Shown here in pieces: positions 26,970 through 35,697 of a stretch of DNA of 64,000 nucleotides. The notes beneath the pieces were generated by a model that did not search any database, was not told where the DNA came from, and saw only the letters and a list, made by a program, of their open reading frames with translations. The position numbers and the translations under genes were made by a program. This stretch comes from Pseudomonas paeninsulae. Lineage in GTDB: Bacteria > Pseudomonadota > Gammaproteobacteria > Pseudomonadales > Pseudomonadaceae. Position 1 is the stretch's first letter. The number at the start of each line of letters is the position of its first letter. The stretch lies in assembly GCF_035621475.1 (NCBI RefSeq), contig NZ_CP141799.1, positions 2,406,501-2,470,500 on the forward strand, given 5' to 3'.

Positions 26970-28727
26970 ATGCTGGGGAATATTGCCAACCTGCGTATCG
27001 GCAGCAAGCTGGTTCTGGCTTTCGCCGTCCTCATAGTCGCTTTCGGCGCCCTGCTGATCACTTCGCTGCAGCGCTTCGCCGATCTGCAGGCGACCGAGGC
27101 CAAGCTGTTTCAGCGCAGTTTCGAGCGGGTATCCAATGTCAAGGAACTGCGCGTCAACATCATCAGCCAGCGCGCCGAGTTGCTTCAGGCCATGAGCGAA
27201 GGGCAAGGCGACAAGCTGCGTCAGCGCGAGGGCGAAATCGCGGCCCTGTCGCAAGCCAACGATCGTCTGTTCGACAAGTTGCTCGCTGGTCTGGGCGATG
27301 ATGGCGTGACCCGCCAGCTGCTCGATCAACTCATCGGTGTGCGTAACGCCTTCGTGCAGACTCGCGACCAGCAACTGCTGCCGCTGATCCGTGATGGACA
27401 GGTGGAACAGGCTGAGGCCCTGGCCTTGGGAATTCAGCTGGAAAGGATGGAACAGATCAACGACCTGGGCTTGCGTCTGGCCGAACTGACCGAGCGCAAC
27501 GTACGCCAAGCCCTGGTCCAGGCCGAGGAGACGGTGGCGCGCCAGCGCCTGGAGCAGCTACTGGTAGGGGCGGTGGTATTGATCTTCGGCATGGTCATGG
27601 CATGGCAACTCAGCCGGCACATCGCTCAGCCGTTGGCGCACCTGACCCTCATGGCCGAGCGGATCAGCCGCGGCGAGATCCCCAGGGAACTGCGCAGCGA
27701 GAGCCGCCGCGACGAGGTCGGCCGGCTGGCCTTGGCCTTTAGCCAGATGAGCCAGTACTTGCTGGCCCTGGCCGCCAAGGCCGAGTACCTGGCCCAGGGG
27801 CACCTGAGCCAGGATAGCCAGCCGATTTCCGACCAGGACGTATTGGGCACAGCCTTCGCCACCATGTTGAGCAACCTGCGCAACCTGGTCGGGGAGCTCA
27901 ACGAAGGCATCACCGTGCTGGCCACTTCCAGTGAGGAGATTCTCGCGGGGACCAGTCAGGTTGCTACCAGCACCCAGGAGACCGCCACCGCTATCAGTGA
28001 AATCGCCACCACGGTGGAGGAGGTCAAGCAGACCGCGGTGATGGCCGGATCGAAATCGCAGGGCGTGGCCGAAAGCACCGAGCGCACCCGTCAAGTCGCG
28101 TTGAGCGGCCGGCAGGCCGTTGAGGAGGCGCTCACCGGCATGCAAAAAATTCGCGAACAGATGCAGGCGGTGGCAGAAAGCATCATGCGTTTGGGCGAAC
28201 AGAGCCAGGCCATTGGCGAGATCGTTGCCTCGGTTGGCGACCTCGCCGAGCAATCCAACCTGCTCGGGGTCAACGCCTCGATAGAGGCGGCCAAAGCCGG
28301 CGAAATCGGCAAAGGTTTTTCGGTGGTCGCGCAGGAGGTCAAGGCCTTGGCGGAGCAATCCAAGCAAGCCACCGCACAGGTGCGCGGGATTCTCGGGGAC
28401 ATCCAGAAAGCCATGACCAAGGCGGTGCTGCTGGCCGAGCAGGGCAGTAAAACCGTGGAGGTCGGCTACGAACGGGCGCGGGTCAGTGGCGAGGCGATCC
28501 GCAGTCTCAGCGGCAGCATCGAGCAGTCCAGCGAGATGGCCCTGCAAATCGCCGCCACCAGCCAGCAACAGCTGATCGGCATGGATCAGGTCGTCAGTGC
28601 CATGGAAAACATCCGCCAGGCCAGCCAGGACAACGTCGGCGGCACCCGCCAAGTCGACCTGTCGGCGCGTAACCTGCATCAGCTCGGCTTACAACTCAAG
28701 GGTTTGACGGCCCGGTTCAAATTGTGA
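26970..28727 (+). CDS. Methyl-accepting chemotaxis protein 2 of the Wsp-like operon
   Basis: The 585-residue receptor has the same plan as its neighbour: membrane helix (about 10-33), periplasmic helical sensor to about 190, second membrane helix (about 193-212), HAMP, and a signalling hairpin. It has about 40 extra residues between HAMP and the hairpin (around MSQYLLALAAKAEYLAQGHLS), a region that looks like a second HAMP-type linker. From residue 316 to the end it matches receptor 1 except for nine substitutions. The pair probably arose by tandem duplication with later gene conversion of the 3' halves. RBS AAGGAGA precedes ATG 26970. Confidence 0.9.
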   Translation: MLGNIANLRIGSKLVLAFAVLIVAFGALLITSLQRFADLQATEAKLFQRSFERVSNVKELRVNIISQRAELLQAMSEGQGDKLRQREGEIAALSQANDRLFDKLLAGLGDDGVTRQLLDQLIGVRNAFVQTRDQQLLPLIRDGQVEQAEALALGIQLERMEQINDLGLRLAELTERNVRQALVQAEETVARQRLEQLLVGAVVLIFGMVMAWQLSRHIAQPLAHLTLMAERISRGEIPRELRSESRRDEVGRLALAFSQMSQYLLALAAKAEYLAQGHLSQDSQPISDQDVLGTAFATMLSNLRNLVGELNEGITVLATSSEEILAGTSQVATSTQETATAISEIATTVEEVKQTAVMAGSKSQGVAESTERTRQVALSGRQAVEEALTGMQKIREQMQAVAESIMRLGEQSQAIGEIVASVGDLAEQSNLLGVNASIEAAKAGEIGKGFSVVAQEVKALAEQSKQATAQVRGILGDIQKAMTKAVLLAEQGSKTVEVGYERARVSGEAIRSLSGSIEQSSEMALQIAATSQQQLIGMDQVVSAMENIRQASQDNVGGTRQVDLSARNLHQLGLQLKGLTARFKL

Positions 28728-28734
28728 GGCAGCC

Positions 28735-30933
28735 ATGAGTCTGGATCGCAACGCGCTGCAACAGCGTCTGCTGGGCAGCTTTAAGGTGGAGGCCGACGAG
28801 CGCCTGAGTGTGCTCGCCGACGGCCTGGCCAACTGGCGCGAGGAAGGCGCCAGCCGCGAGTCCATCGAATCGCTGTTCCGTGAGGTGCATAGCCTCAAGG
28901 GGGCGGCGCGGGCAGTTGGCCTGCAGCCGATCGAGCAGCTCTGCCATGCCTGGGAGAGCCTGCTCGGCGCAGTGCGTGCCGGCACCTTGGAACTGAGCCC
29001 GGTGCGGGTCGAGCTGTGTCGCTATGTCTTGCGCGTGGTGCAAAAGCTGCACGCCGGGCAGCCCGCGGATGGTGTGGAGCAGGCGCAGCTGATCGAGGAT
29101 CTGGAGGCTGCCGCTCGCGGTGCGGCGGTTAGCCTGCCCGTGAGCGTCGCGGCCATTCCTGCGCCACCTGCCGAGCCTGGTACGGTGCGAGTCTCGGCGG
29201 GGCGCCTGGATGCCCTGTTGTTTCACAGCGAGACCCTGTTGCAGCACAAGATCGAGGCCCGTGTCCATGTTCGTCTGCTCGGCGAACATCGCCTCGCCTG
29301 TGAACCGCAGCGCGGTCACCGACTGCCCGCCGGTGGAGCCCTGCAACGGTTGCGCGAAAGTGCGCAAGTGTTGCCCGCGGCGAGCCAGGATGCGCTCAAG
29401 GCGCTGCTCGAACACCTGGATTGGAGCCAGGCGCAGATGGACCGTTTGCACTTCGAGGCAATCCATCTGGAAAAGGCCGGCAAGCATCTGTCGCAAGGCC
29501 TGGCCCAGCTCTCCGAGTCCCTCGCCGAGGAGCTGCAGAGCGTACTCCTGCTAGCTGGCAGCAGCCTGGTGGAAGGATTGCCGGCGATGGTCCAGGACCT
29601 GGCCAGTCAGGCTGGCAAGCGGGTGACACTGCAGGTGCGTGGAGCCAGCCTGCAAGTCGACAAACGCATTCTCGACGAATTGCGCAGCCCACTCACCCAC
29701 CTGTTGCGCAATGCCGTCGATCATGGCCTGGAAAGCCCAGGGCAGCGCGTTGCCTGCGGCAAGCCCGAGGTCGGTCTGATCCAGTTGGAGTTGATTCAGG
29801 AGTCGGCGGACCGTTTCGAACTGCGGGTGCAGGACGATGGCCGCGGCCTCGACCTGACGCAACTCAAGGCCAAGGCCGTGACCGCTGGCATGTTGAGCGA
29901 GGAACAGGCCCACGTTCTGAGTGAGGCCGAAGCCGGCAAACTGATCTTTGCCTCCGGGCTGTCTACCAGTGCGCTGCTCACCGACCTGTCCGGGCGCGGT
30001 TTGGGCATGGCCATCGTGCAGGAATCGGTCGAGCGCATCGGCGGGCGCATCGAGCTGGAGTCCGCGCCCGGCCAGGGCGCCTGCTTTCACCTGCACTTGC
30101 CGCTCAATCTGTCGACCTTCCGCGCGGTCATCGTGCGCAATGCCGAGCGTACCTATGCCGTGCCGGCACTGGCGGTGGAGCGCTGCCTGCGGCTACCGGC
30201 CAGCGCGGTGAAAACTCAGGAAAACCGTCCCACCCTGGTATTCGAGGAGCAGGTGCTGCCCGTCTGGACGTTGTTTGACGTGCTCGGCCTCGACGCCCAG
30301 GCCCGCAACAATGGCACTCTGACCCTGCTGCTAATGAAGGTGCGCGGCGAGCGGTTTTTCCTGCTGGTCGACGAACTGCTCGGTGATCAGGAGATCACCG
30401 TCAAGAACCTCGGTCGGCAGTTGCTGCGGGTGCGTAATCTGCTCGGCGCAACCGTGCTCGGCGACGGCCAGCTGGTGCCGATCCTGCATCCGGGTGACCT
30501 TTACCGCAGCGCCCTGGCCACAACCGCCAGCGCGCTGGTCCAGGTGTCTGCGGACGGGCCGGACGTGCGCAGCCAGCGGCTGTTGATCGCCGAAGATTCG
30601 TTCACCTCGCGCGGCCTACTCAAGGCTATTCTCGAAGGCGCCGGCTATCAGGTGGCGACCGCCAACGACGGTCTGGAAGCCTGGAATGCCTTGAAACAGG
30701 GGCCTTTCGATCTGCTGGTGTCTGATGTGGAAATGCCGCGCATGGATGGTTTCACCTTGACCAGCCGCATTCGCGCCGACCGCGAGCTGACGCAACTGCC
30801 GGTAGTGCTGGTGACGGCCCTGCATTCGGCCGAAGACCGCGGCCGCGGCCTGGAGGCGGGCGCCAACGCTTACCTGGTGAAAAGCGGTTTCGAGCAGGAC
30901 AGCCTGCTTGACGCCATTCGACGATTGATCTGA
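28735..30933 (+). CDS. Hybrid chemotaxis kinase CheA-REC (WspE-like)
   Basis: The 732-residue protein has an Hpt domain with phosphorylatable His52 (FREVHSLKGAARAVG). A long linker, dimerisation region and CheA-type ATPase domain follow, with N box (HLLRNAVDHGLESP) and G boxes (DDGRGLD, GRGLGMAIV), at about residues 300-460. Next come a CheW-like regulatory domain (about 465-595) and a C-terminal receiver with Asp664 (LLVSDVEMPRMDGF). This is the WspE layout. It should phosphorylate CheB and the receivers of the 1190-residue output protein; its own receiver may act as a phosphate sink. Confidence 0.92.
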   Translation: MSLDRNALQQRLLGSFKVEADERLSVLADGLANWREEGASRESIESLFREVHSLKGAARAVGLQPIEQLCHAWESLLGAVRAGTLELSPVRVELCRYVLRVVQKLHAGQPADGVEQAQLIEDLEAAARGAAVSLPVSVAAIPAPPAEPGTVRVSAGRLDALLFHSETLLQHKIEARVHVRLLGEHRLACEPQRGHRLPAGGALQRLRESAQVLPAASQDALKALLEHLDWSQAQMDRLHFEAIHLEKAGKHLSQGLAQLSESLAEELQSVLLLAGSSLVEGLPAMVQDLASQAGKRVTLQVRGASLQVDKRILDELRSPLTHLLRNAVDHGLESPGQRVACGKPEVGLIQLELIQESADRFELRVQDDGRGLDLTQLKAKAVTAGMLSEEQAHVLSEAEAGKLIFASGLSTSALLTDLSGRGLGMAIVQESVERIGGRIELESAPGQGACFHLHLPLNLSTFRAVIVRNAERTYAVPALAVERCLRLPASAVKTQENRPTLVFEEQVLPVWTLFDVLGLDAQARNNGTLTLLLMKVRGERFFLLVDELLGDQEITVKNLGRQLLRVRNLLGATVLGDGQLVPILHPGDLYRSALATTASALVQVSADGPDVRSQRLLIAEDSFTSRGLLKAILEGAGYQVATANDGLEAWNALKQGPFDLLVSDVEMPRMDGFTLTSRIRADRELTQLPVVLVTALHSAEDRGRGLEAGANAYLVKSGFEQDSLLDAIRRLI

Positions 30934-30949
30934 GTGAAGGCCCACGACC

Positions 30950-32053
30950 ATGCGCATATTGATCGTTGACGACTCGCCGGTACTGCGCATGCTGCTGCGC
31001 GCGGTGCTCGAGAGTGCGGGTTACGAGGTGCGCGCCGCCGACACTGGCGAGCAGGCCCTGGATATGTTGAAGCGTTATACCCCTGACATTGTGACCATGG
31101 ATGTCCATATGCCGGGCCTCGACGGCTATGAGACGACCGCGCGCATCCTTGAACTGTATGCCTTGCCGGTCGTGGTGCTGACCGCCGGTACCAATGTGCG
31201 CGACTCTACAACCGCCATCCGCGCGTTGGCCGCCGGTGCGCTGGCGGTGCTGGAAAAGCCCAGGGGCCTGGGTGCGGCGGATTTCGACGAGCGCATCGAT
31301 GAATTGCTGCGCACCCTGCGCAGCATGGCGCAGGTGAAGATAGTGCGGCGCCCCCGCCCCGCCGGCTCCAGCCCGCCGCTGAAGGCGACGGCGGTGCCGA
31401 TCAGCCTGGCCGGGCAGACGGCCGCCAATACGCCAAAATTAATCGCCATCGCTGCCTCAGCTGGCGGTCCGGCAGCACTCAAGGCCCTGCTGCAGAATCT
31501 CCAGCCGGGCCAGCCCTGGGCGCTGATTCTGGTGCAGCACATTGCCGCAGGCTTTCTGCCGAGTTTCTGTCACTGGCTAGCGAATACGGTCGCACTACCG
31601 GTCGAGATCGCCGAGAACGGACAGACGTTGCTGCCCGGCAGGCTCTACCTGGCTCCGGACGGCTTGCAGACGGGGGTGAGCGCGGCTTTGCGCGTGCGTC
31701 TGGAGGCGGCTAGTGGGCAACAGGGTTTTTGCCCATCGGCTGATCACCTGTTCCGCTCGGTCGCCTGTGCATTCGGCAAGCAGGCCGTCGGCATCCAACT
31801 ATCCGGCATGGGTCGCGACGGTGCCGAGGGGCTGGCCGAACTACGCCGCCTGGGCGGTTTTACCCTGGTGCAGGAGCCTGCCAGTGCGGTGATCGACTCG
31901 ATGCCGCGAGCTGCCATTGACTTGCAGGCCGCCTGTTTGGTACTGCCGCCGGAAGGTATTGCCGCCGTGCTTAACTCGATTGCGCAGCAGATTGCTACAC
32001 AGAATGTCGTGAGAAGAGGGAGCGAGCCATGTACGACACCACCGAAATTCTGA
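30950..32053 (+). CDS. CheB receptor methylesterase (WspF-like)
   Basis: The 367-residue protein combines an N-terminal receiver (ILIVDDSPVLR, phospho-Asp in TMDVHMPGLDG, about residue 54) and a C-terminal CheB methylesterase. The catalytic serine is in AASAGGPAAL, the histidine in LVQHIAAGF and the aspartate in GMGRDGAEGL. CheB removes receptor methyl groups added by CheR-TPR, giving adaptation. In Wsp systems loss of this protein locks c-di-GMP production on. The 3' end overlaps the next gene by 25 bases, so translation is coupled. Confidence 0.92.
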   Translation: MRILIVDDSPVLRMLLRAVLESAGYEVRAADTGEQALDMLKRYTPDIVTMDVHMPGLDGYETTARILELYALPVVVLTAGTNVRDSTTAIRALAAGALAVLEKPRGLGAADFDERIDELLRTLRSMAQVKIVRRPRPAGSSPPLKATAVPISLAGQTAANTPKLIAIAASAGGPAALKALLQNLQPGQPWALILVQHIAAGFLPSFCHWLANTVALPVEIAENGQTLLPGRLYLAPDGLQTGVSAALRVRLEAASGQQGFCPSADHLFRSVACAFGKQAVGIQLSGMGRDGAEGLAELRRLGGFTLVQEPASAVIDSMPRAAIDLQAACLVLPPEGIAAVLNSIAQQIATQNVVRRGSEPCTTPPKF

Positions 32054-35000
32054 TCGTCGAGGACAGCCCGACTCAGGCCACCGAGTTGCAGTACCTGCTC
32101 GAAGCAGCAGGCTGTAAGGTGCGTGTAGCGCGCAACGGAGTCGAGGCGCTGGCAAAGGTCGCCGAGCGTCACCCGACCATAGTCATCAGCGATATCGTCA
32201 TGCCCGAAATGGACGGCTATGAACTCTGTCGGTGGCTGAAGAACGATGCACAGACTGCGGGCATTCCGGTGATTCTGGTCACCCGCCTAGCCGATGCGCG
32301 AGATGTGGTACATGGCCTGGTCTGCGGTGCAGACAACTTCATCGTCAAGCCCTATGACGAGAAGTACCTGATGTCGCGGATCCGCTACTTCCTGGTCAAT
32401 CTCGAACTGCGCAGCCATGAGCGGGTGCAGATTGGTGTGGAGGTGATGCTCGATGGCGAGCGGCACTTCATCACCGCCGGCCGCCAGCAGATTCTCGACC
32501 TGCTGATTTCCACCTACGAGCAAGGCGTGCGCCTCAACCACGAGTTGCAGAGTAAGCATGACGAACTGACGCGCAGCAACTCGCTACTCAACGGCCTGTT
32601 TCACTTCACCAGCGGCCTGACCGATGCCAAGACCGAACTGCATGTCATCGATGCGGCCCTGCGGCGTATTCTCGAATTCCCCGAGGCGATCGGTGCCTGG
32701 TTGCTACTGGCCGATACGGGCAATACCGACGCGCCGGTGCGGGTCGCCGGGGCGCGAGGGCGGGGCACGCTATACAGCATCGAGCATCTGCAACCCTGCG
32801 TTGCCAACTGCCCGTGCCTGCATGCCTGGTTCAGTGATCGGCTGAGTACCCCGTGCAATATCAGCGGCTGTCCGGCGCTGGCCGAGCAAGCGGGCGAATG
32901 CGCCCATGCCAGCATTCCGCTGCTGCTTGGCGGCGAGATCATCGGCATGCTCAATGTGGTCCGCCGGCATGGCCAAAGCTGGCCAGACGAATGGCTTAGC
33001 GCCTTGGCCACGATCGGTCGACAACTGGCCATGGCCGTGGGCCGTGCCCGGCTGTTCGAGAGCATGGAACAGCAGGTGGAACAGCGCACGTTGGCGCTGA
33101 GGCAGAGCGAGGCGCTATTGCGCAAGATTCTCGATAACCTGCCGGTCGGCGTGTTCGTTGCCGACCGCAGTGGCCGGCTGATCATGAGCAATCCCGAGAG
33201 CAACCTGATCTGGGGCCGTGCGCAGCCGGGCGAGCTGGCCGAGCACAGTCAGTCTCAGGGCTTTTGGGCGGAAACCGGCGAACCGGTACAGGCCGATGAC
33301 TGGCCACTGGCTCGCGCGGCGCAGTATGGCGAGGCCTCGCGCAACCAGGTGATCGACATCGAGACCTTAGACGGCGCGAACAAGACCATTCTCAATTCGG
33401 CGGTGCCGTTCCTCGATGATCAGGGCGTGTTACAGGGCGCCATCGCGGTTATCCAGGATGTCAGCGAGCAGCGCCGGCGTGACCTGGATATCCGTATTCG
33501 CACCCGAGTCGTGGAGGCGAGTGTCAATGCCATCATCATCACCGATTGCGAGCAGGCGGATCAGCCGATCGTCTACGTCAACCCGGCCTTCGAGCGCATC
33601 ACCGGCTACCGTAGCGAGGAAGTACTGGGGCGCAATTGCCGCTTCCTGCAGGGCGAGGAGCTGGAGCAGCCGGCACTGGACACTATCCGACGGGCGCTGC
33701 GCGACCAGGAGGAGGGTGGAGCGATTCTGCTCAACTACCGCAAAGACGGCTCGGCCTTCTGGAACGATCTCAAGGTGGCTCCGGTGGTCAACGACCGCGG
33801 CAAGGTCAGCCACTTCGTCGGCATCCTCCACGACATTACCGAGGCCAAGCGCTACCAGGATGAACTGGAACACCAGGCTAACCACGACAGTCTCACCGGG
33901 TTGCCCAACCGCAACCTGCTCAACGATCGGATCCACCAGGCCATTGCCTTTGCCAGCCGTAACCAGAGCCAGTTCTCCCTGGCCTTTATGGATCTGGACC
34001 ATTTCAAGGTGATCAACGACAGTCTCGGTCACAACGCTGGCGATCAGGTGCTGCTACAGATGGCCAGGCGCCTGCAGGGCAGTGCCCGGGAAGTCGACAC
34101 CGTGGCGCGCCTGGGCGGCGACGAGTTCGTTATCCTGCTGGCCGACAGCGGTCCGTTCGCCGGGCGAATCGGTTGGTTGGAGCGGCTCAAGGAGCTGGTT
34201 GCAGCCCCGCTGGTGCTGGAAGGTCAGGAGCTGGTGCTCAGTTGCAGCATTGGCTTCTGCTGCTACCCCGAAGACGGCCGGGATGTCGACACTCTGCTGC
34301 GCAACGCCGACACCGCCATGTACCAGGCCAAGCATCAGGGGCGTAACCGCATCTGCGCTTTCACCCCCAAGATGAATGAGCAGATACAGCGCCGCCTGTT
34401 GCTGGAGCGAGGAATCCGCCAAGCCCTGCAAAACGGCGAGTTCCGTCTGGTCTATCAGCCGCAGCTGGATCTGCAGAGTGGTCGCCTGTGTGGTTTCGAA
34501 GCATTGGTCCGCTGGCAGCAGGAGGACCGGCTGGTGGCGCCCGACGAGTTCATTCCGCTGGCCGAGGAAACTGGGCAGATCGTCGGCATCGACCTCTATG
34601 TCTTCGACGCCGCGTGTCGCCAGATACTGGCCTGGAAGGATGCGATGCAGGGCCTGAGCATGTCAGTGAATTTCTCCGCCATCAGCTTCATGGAGCGCGA
34701 TTTCATCGACCGGGTGCAGCAGATCATCACCCAGCACGGTGTAGCCCCTGGGCGACTAAAGCTGGAAGTGACTGAATCGTTGCTGATGACCAATACCGCC
34801 GAAGTGCTGGCCAAGATGCAGGCGCTCAGCGCCCTGGGGATTCGTTTTTCGATCGATGATTTCGGCACTGGCTATTCGTCTCTCGGTTACCTGAAGCGCT
34901 TTCCCTTCAGCGAACTGAAGATCGATCGCAGCTTCGTGACCGATGTCCATCTGGATCCGGACAGCGCCTCGCTGGCCCGCTCGATGATCTCCATCGGCCA

Positions 35001-35601
35001 TAACCTGGGCCTCAAGGTGATCGCCGAGGGCGTGGAGACGCCAGAACAACTCGGTTTCCTACGCCGCGCTGGCTGCGACGAATTACAGGGTTACTACTAT
35101 TCGCCGCCACTGCCGCCGGCGGCCTGCATGCAGTTCCTCCAGAGCGGCGCGGACTTGCATCTACCCGCCGATATCCTCGATGGCCGTGAGCAGTGCCTGC
35201 TGCTGATCGACGACGACCCCGTCACTCTCAACGCATTGCAGGGCGAGTTAGGCCTGGAGAACTACCGGATATTGACCGCCGCAAGTTGCAGCGAGGCACT
35301 GCCTTTGCTGGCGGTCCATGCGGTGGATGTGGTGCTGACCGATATGCGCTTGGCCGACATGAGCGATCTGGCGTTTCTGCGGCGAATCAAGGGTCTCTAC
35401 CCGGAGATCATCCGCATGGTGCTGAGTAGCTCTATCGAGGTCAACAGCATCCTCAAGGCGGCCAACGAGGGGGTAATTAATCGTTTTCTCACCAAGCCCT
35501 GGTTGGCCGACGATCTGCGCAGCCAGTTGCGCGAAGCCTTCCGTCAGCGTCAATTGGAGCAGGAGAATCAGCGCCTGCGTCAGCAAGTGCTGGGCCTCTA
35601 G
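32029..35601 (+). CDS. Output protein REC-GAF-PAS-LOV-GGDEF-EAL-REC (c-di-GMP turnover)
   Basis: The 1190-residue protein starts with a receiver (Asp55 in ISDIVMPEMDGYE). Then come a GAF-type domain (about 175-340), a PAS domain (about 362-480), and a PAS domain with the LOV signature GRNCRFLQG (Cys537) and LNYRKDGSAFWN. Next are GGDEF at 696-700 with an inhibitory RxxD site five residues before it, and EAL at 824-826 with VNFSA, DDFGTGYSSLGYLKRF and IAEGVETPEQ intact. A second receiver (Asp1105 in VLTDMRLADM) and a coiled C-terminus end the protein. Both cyclic-di-GMP synthase and phosphodiesterase motifs look functional. The position is that of wspR, which is only REC-GGDEF. The usual LOV glutamine is Leu600 here. 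Confidence 0.92.
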   Translation: MYDTTEILIVEDSPTQATELQYLLEAAGCKVRVARNGVEALAKVAERHPTIVISDIVMPEMDGYELCRWLKNDAQTAGIPVILVTRLADARDVVHGLVCGADNFIVKPYDEKYLMSRIRYFLVNLELRSHERVQIGVEVMLDGERHFITAGRQQILDLLISTYEQGVRLNHELQSKHDELTRSNSLLNGLFHFTSGLTDAKTELHVIDAALRRILEFPEAIGAWLLLADTGNTDAPVRVAGARGRGTLYSIEHLQPCVANCPCLHAWFSDRLSTPCNISGCPALAEQAGECAHASIPLLLGGEIIGMLNVVRRHGQSWPDEWLSALATIGRQLAMAVGRARLFESMEQQVEQRTLALRQSEALLRKILDNLPVGVFVADRSGRLIMSNPESNLIWGRAQPGELAEHSQSQGFWAETGEPVQADDWPLARAAQYGEASRNQVIDIETLDGANKTILNSAVPFLDDQGVLQGAIAVIQDVSEQRRRDLDIRIRTRVVEASVNAIIITDCEQADQPIVYVNPAFERITGYRSEEVLGRNCRFLQGEELEQPALDTIRRALRDQEEGGAILLNYRKDGSAFWNDLKVAPVVNDRGKVSHFVGILHDITEAKRYQDELEHQANHDSLTGLPNRNLLNDRIHQAIAFASRNQSQFSLAFMDLDHFKVINDSLGHNAGDQVLLQMARRLQGSAREVDTVARLGGDEFVILLADSGPFAGRIGWLERLKELVAAPLVLEGQELVLSCSIGFCCYPEDGRDVDTLLRNADTAMYQAKHQGRNRICAFTPKMNEQIQRRLLLERGIRQALQNGEFRLVYQPQLDLQSGRLCGFEALVRWQQEDRLVAPDEFIPLAEETGQIVGIDLYVFDAACRQILAWKDAMQGLSMSVNFSAISFMERDFIDRVQQIITQHGVAPGRLKLEVTESLLMTNTAEVLAKMQALSALGIRFSIDDFGTGYSSLGYLKRFPFSELKIDRSFVTDVHLDPDSASLARSMISIGHNLGLKVIAEGVETPEQLGFLRRAGCDELQGYYYSPPLPPAACMQFLQSGADLHLPADILDGREQCLLLIDDDPVTLNALQGELGLENYRILTAASCSEALPLLAVHAVDVVLTDMRLADMSDLAFLRRIKGLYPEIIRMVLSSSIEVNSILKAANEGVINRFLTKPWLADDLRSQLREAFRQRQLEQENQRLRQQVLGL

Positions 35602-35697
35602 CCAATGTGTGAGCTTTACTACGCGGCTATGCGCTGAGCCCTCGGGCACGCACTGCGGCGACGAACCTGACCGTGGGTCTAGGGGCGGGCTTTGGCG

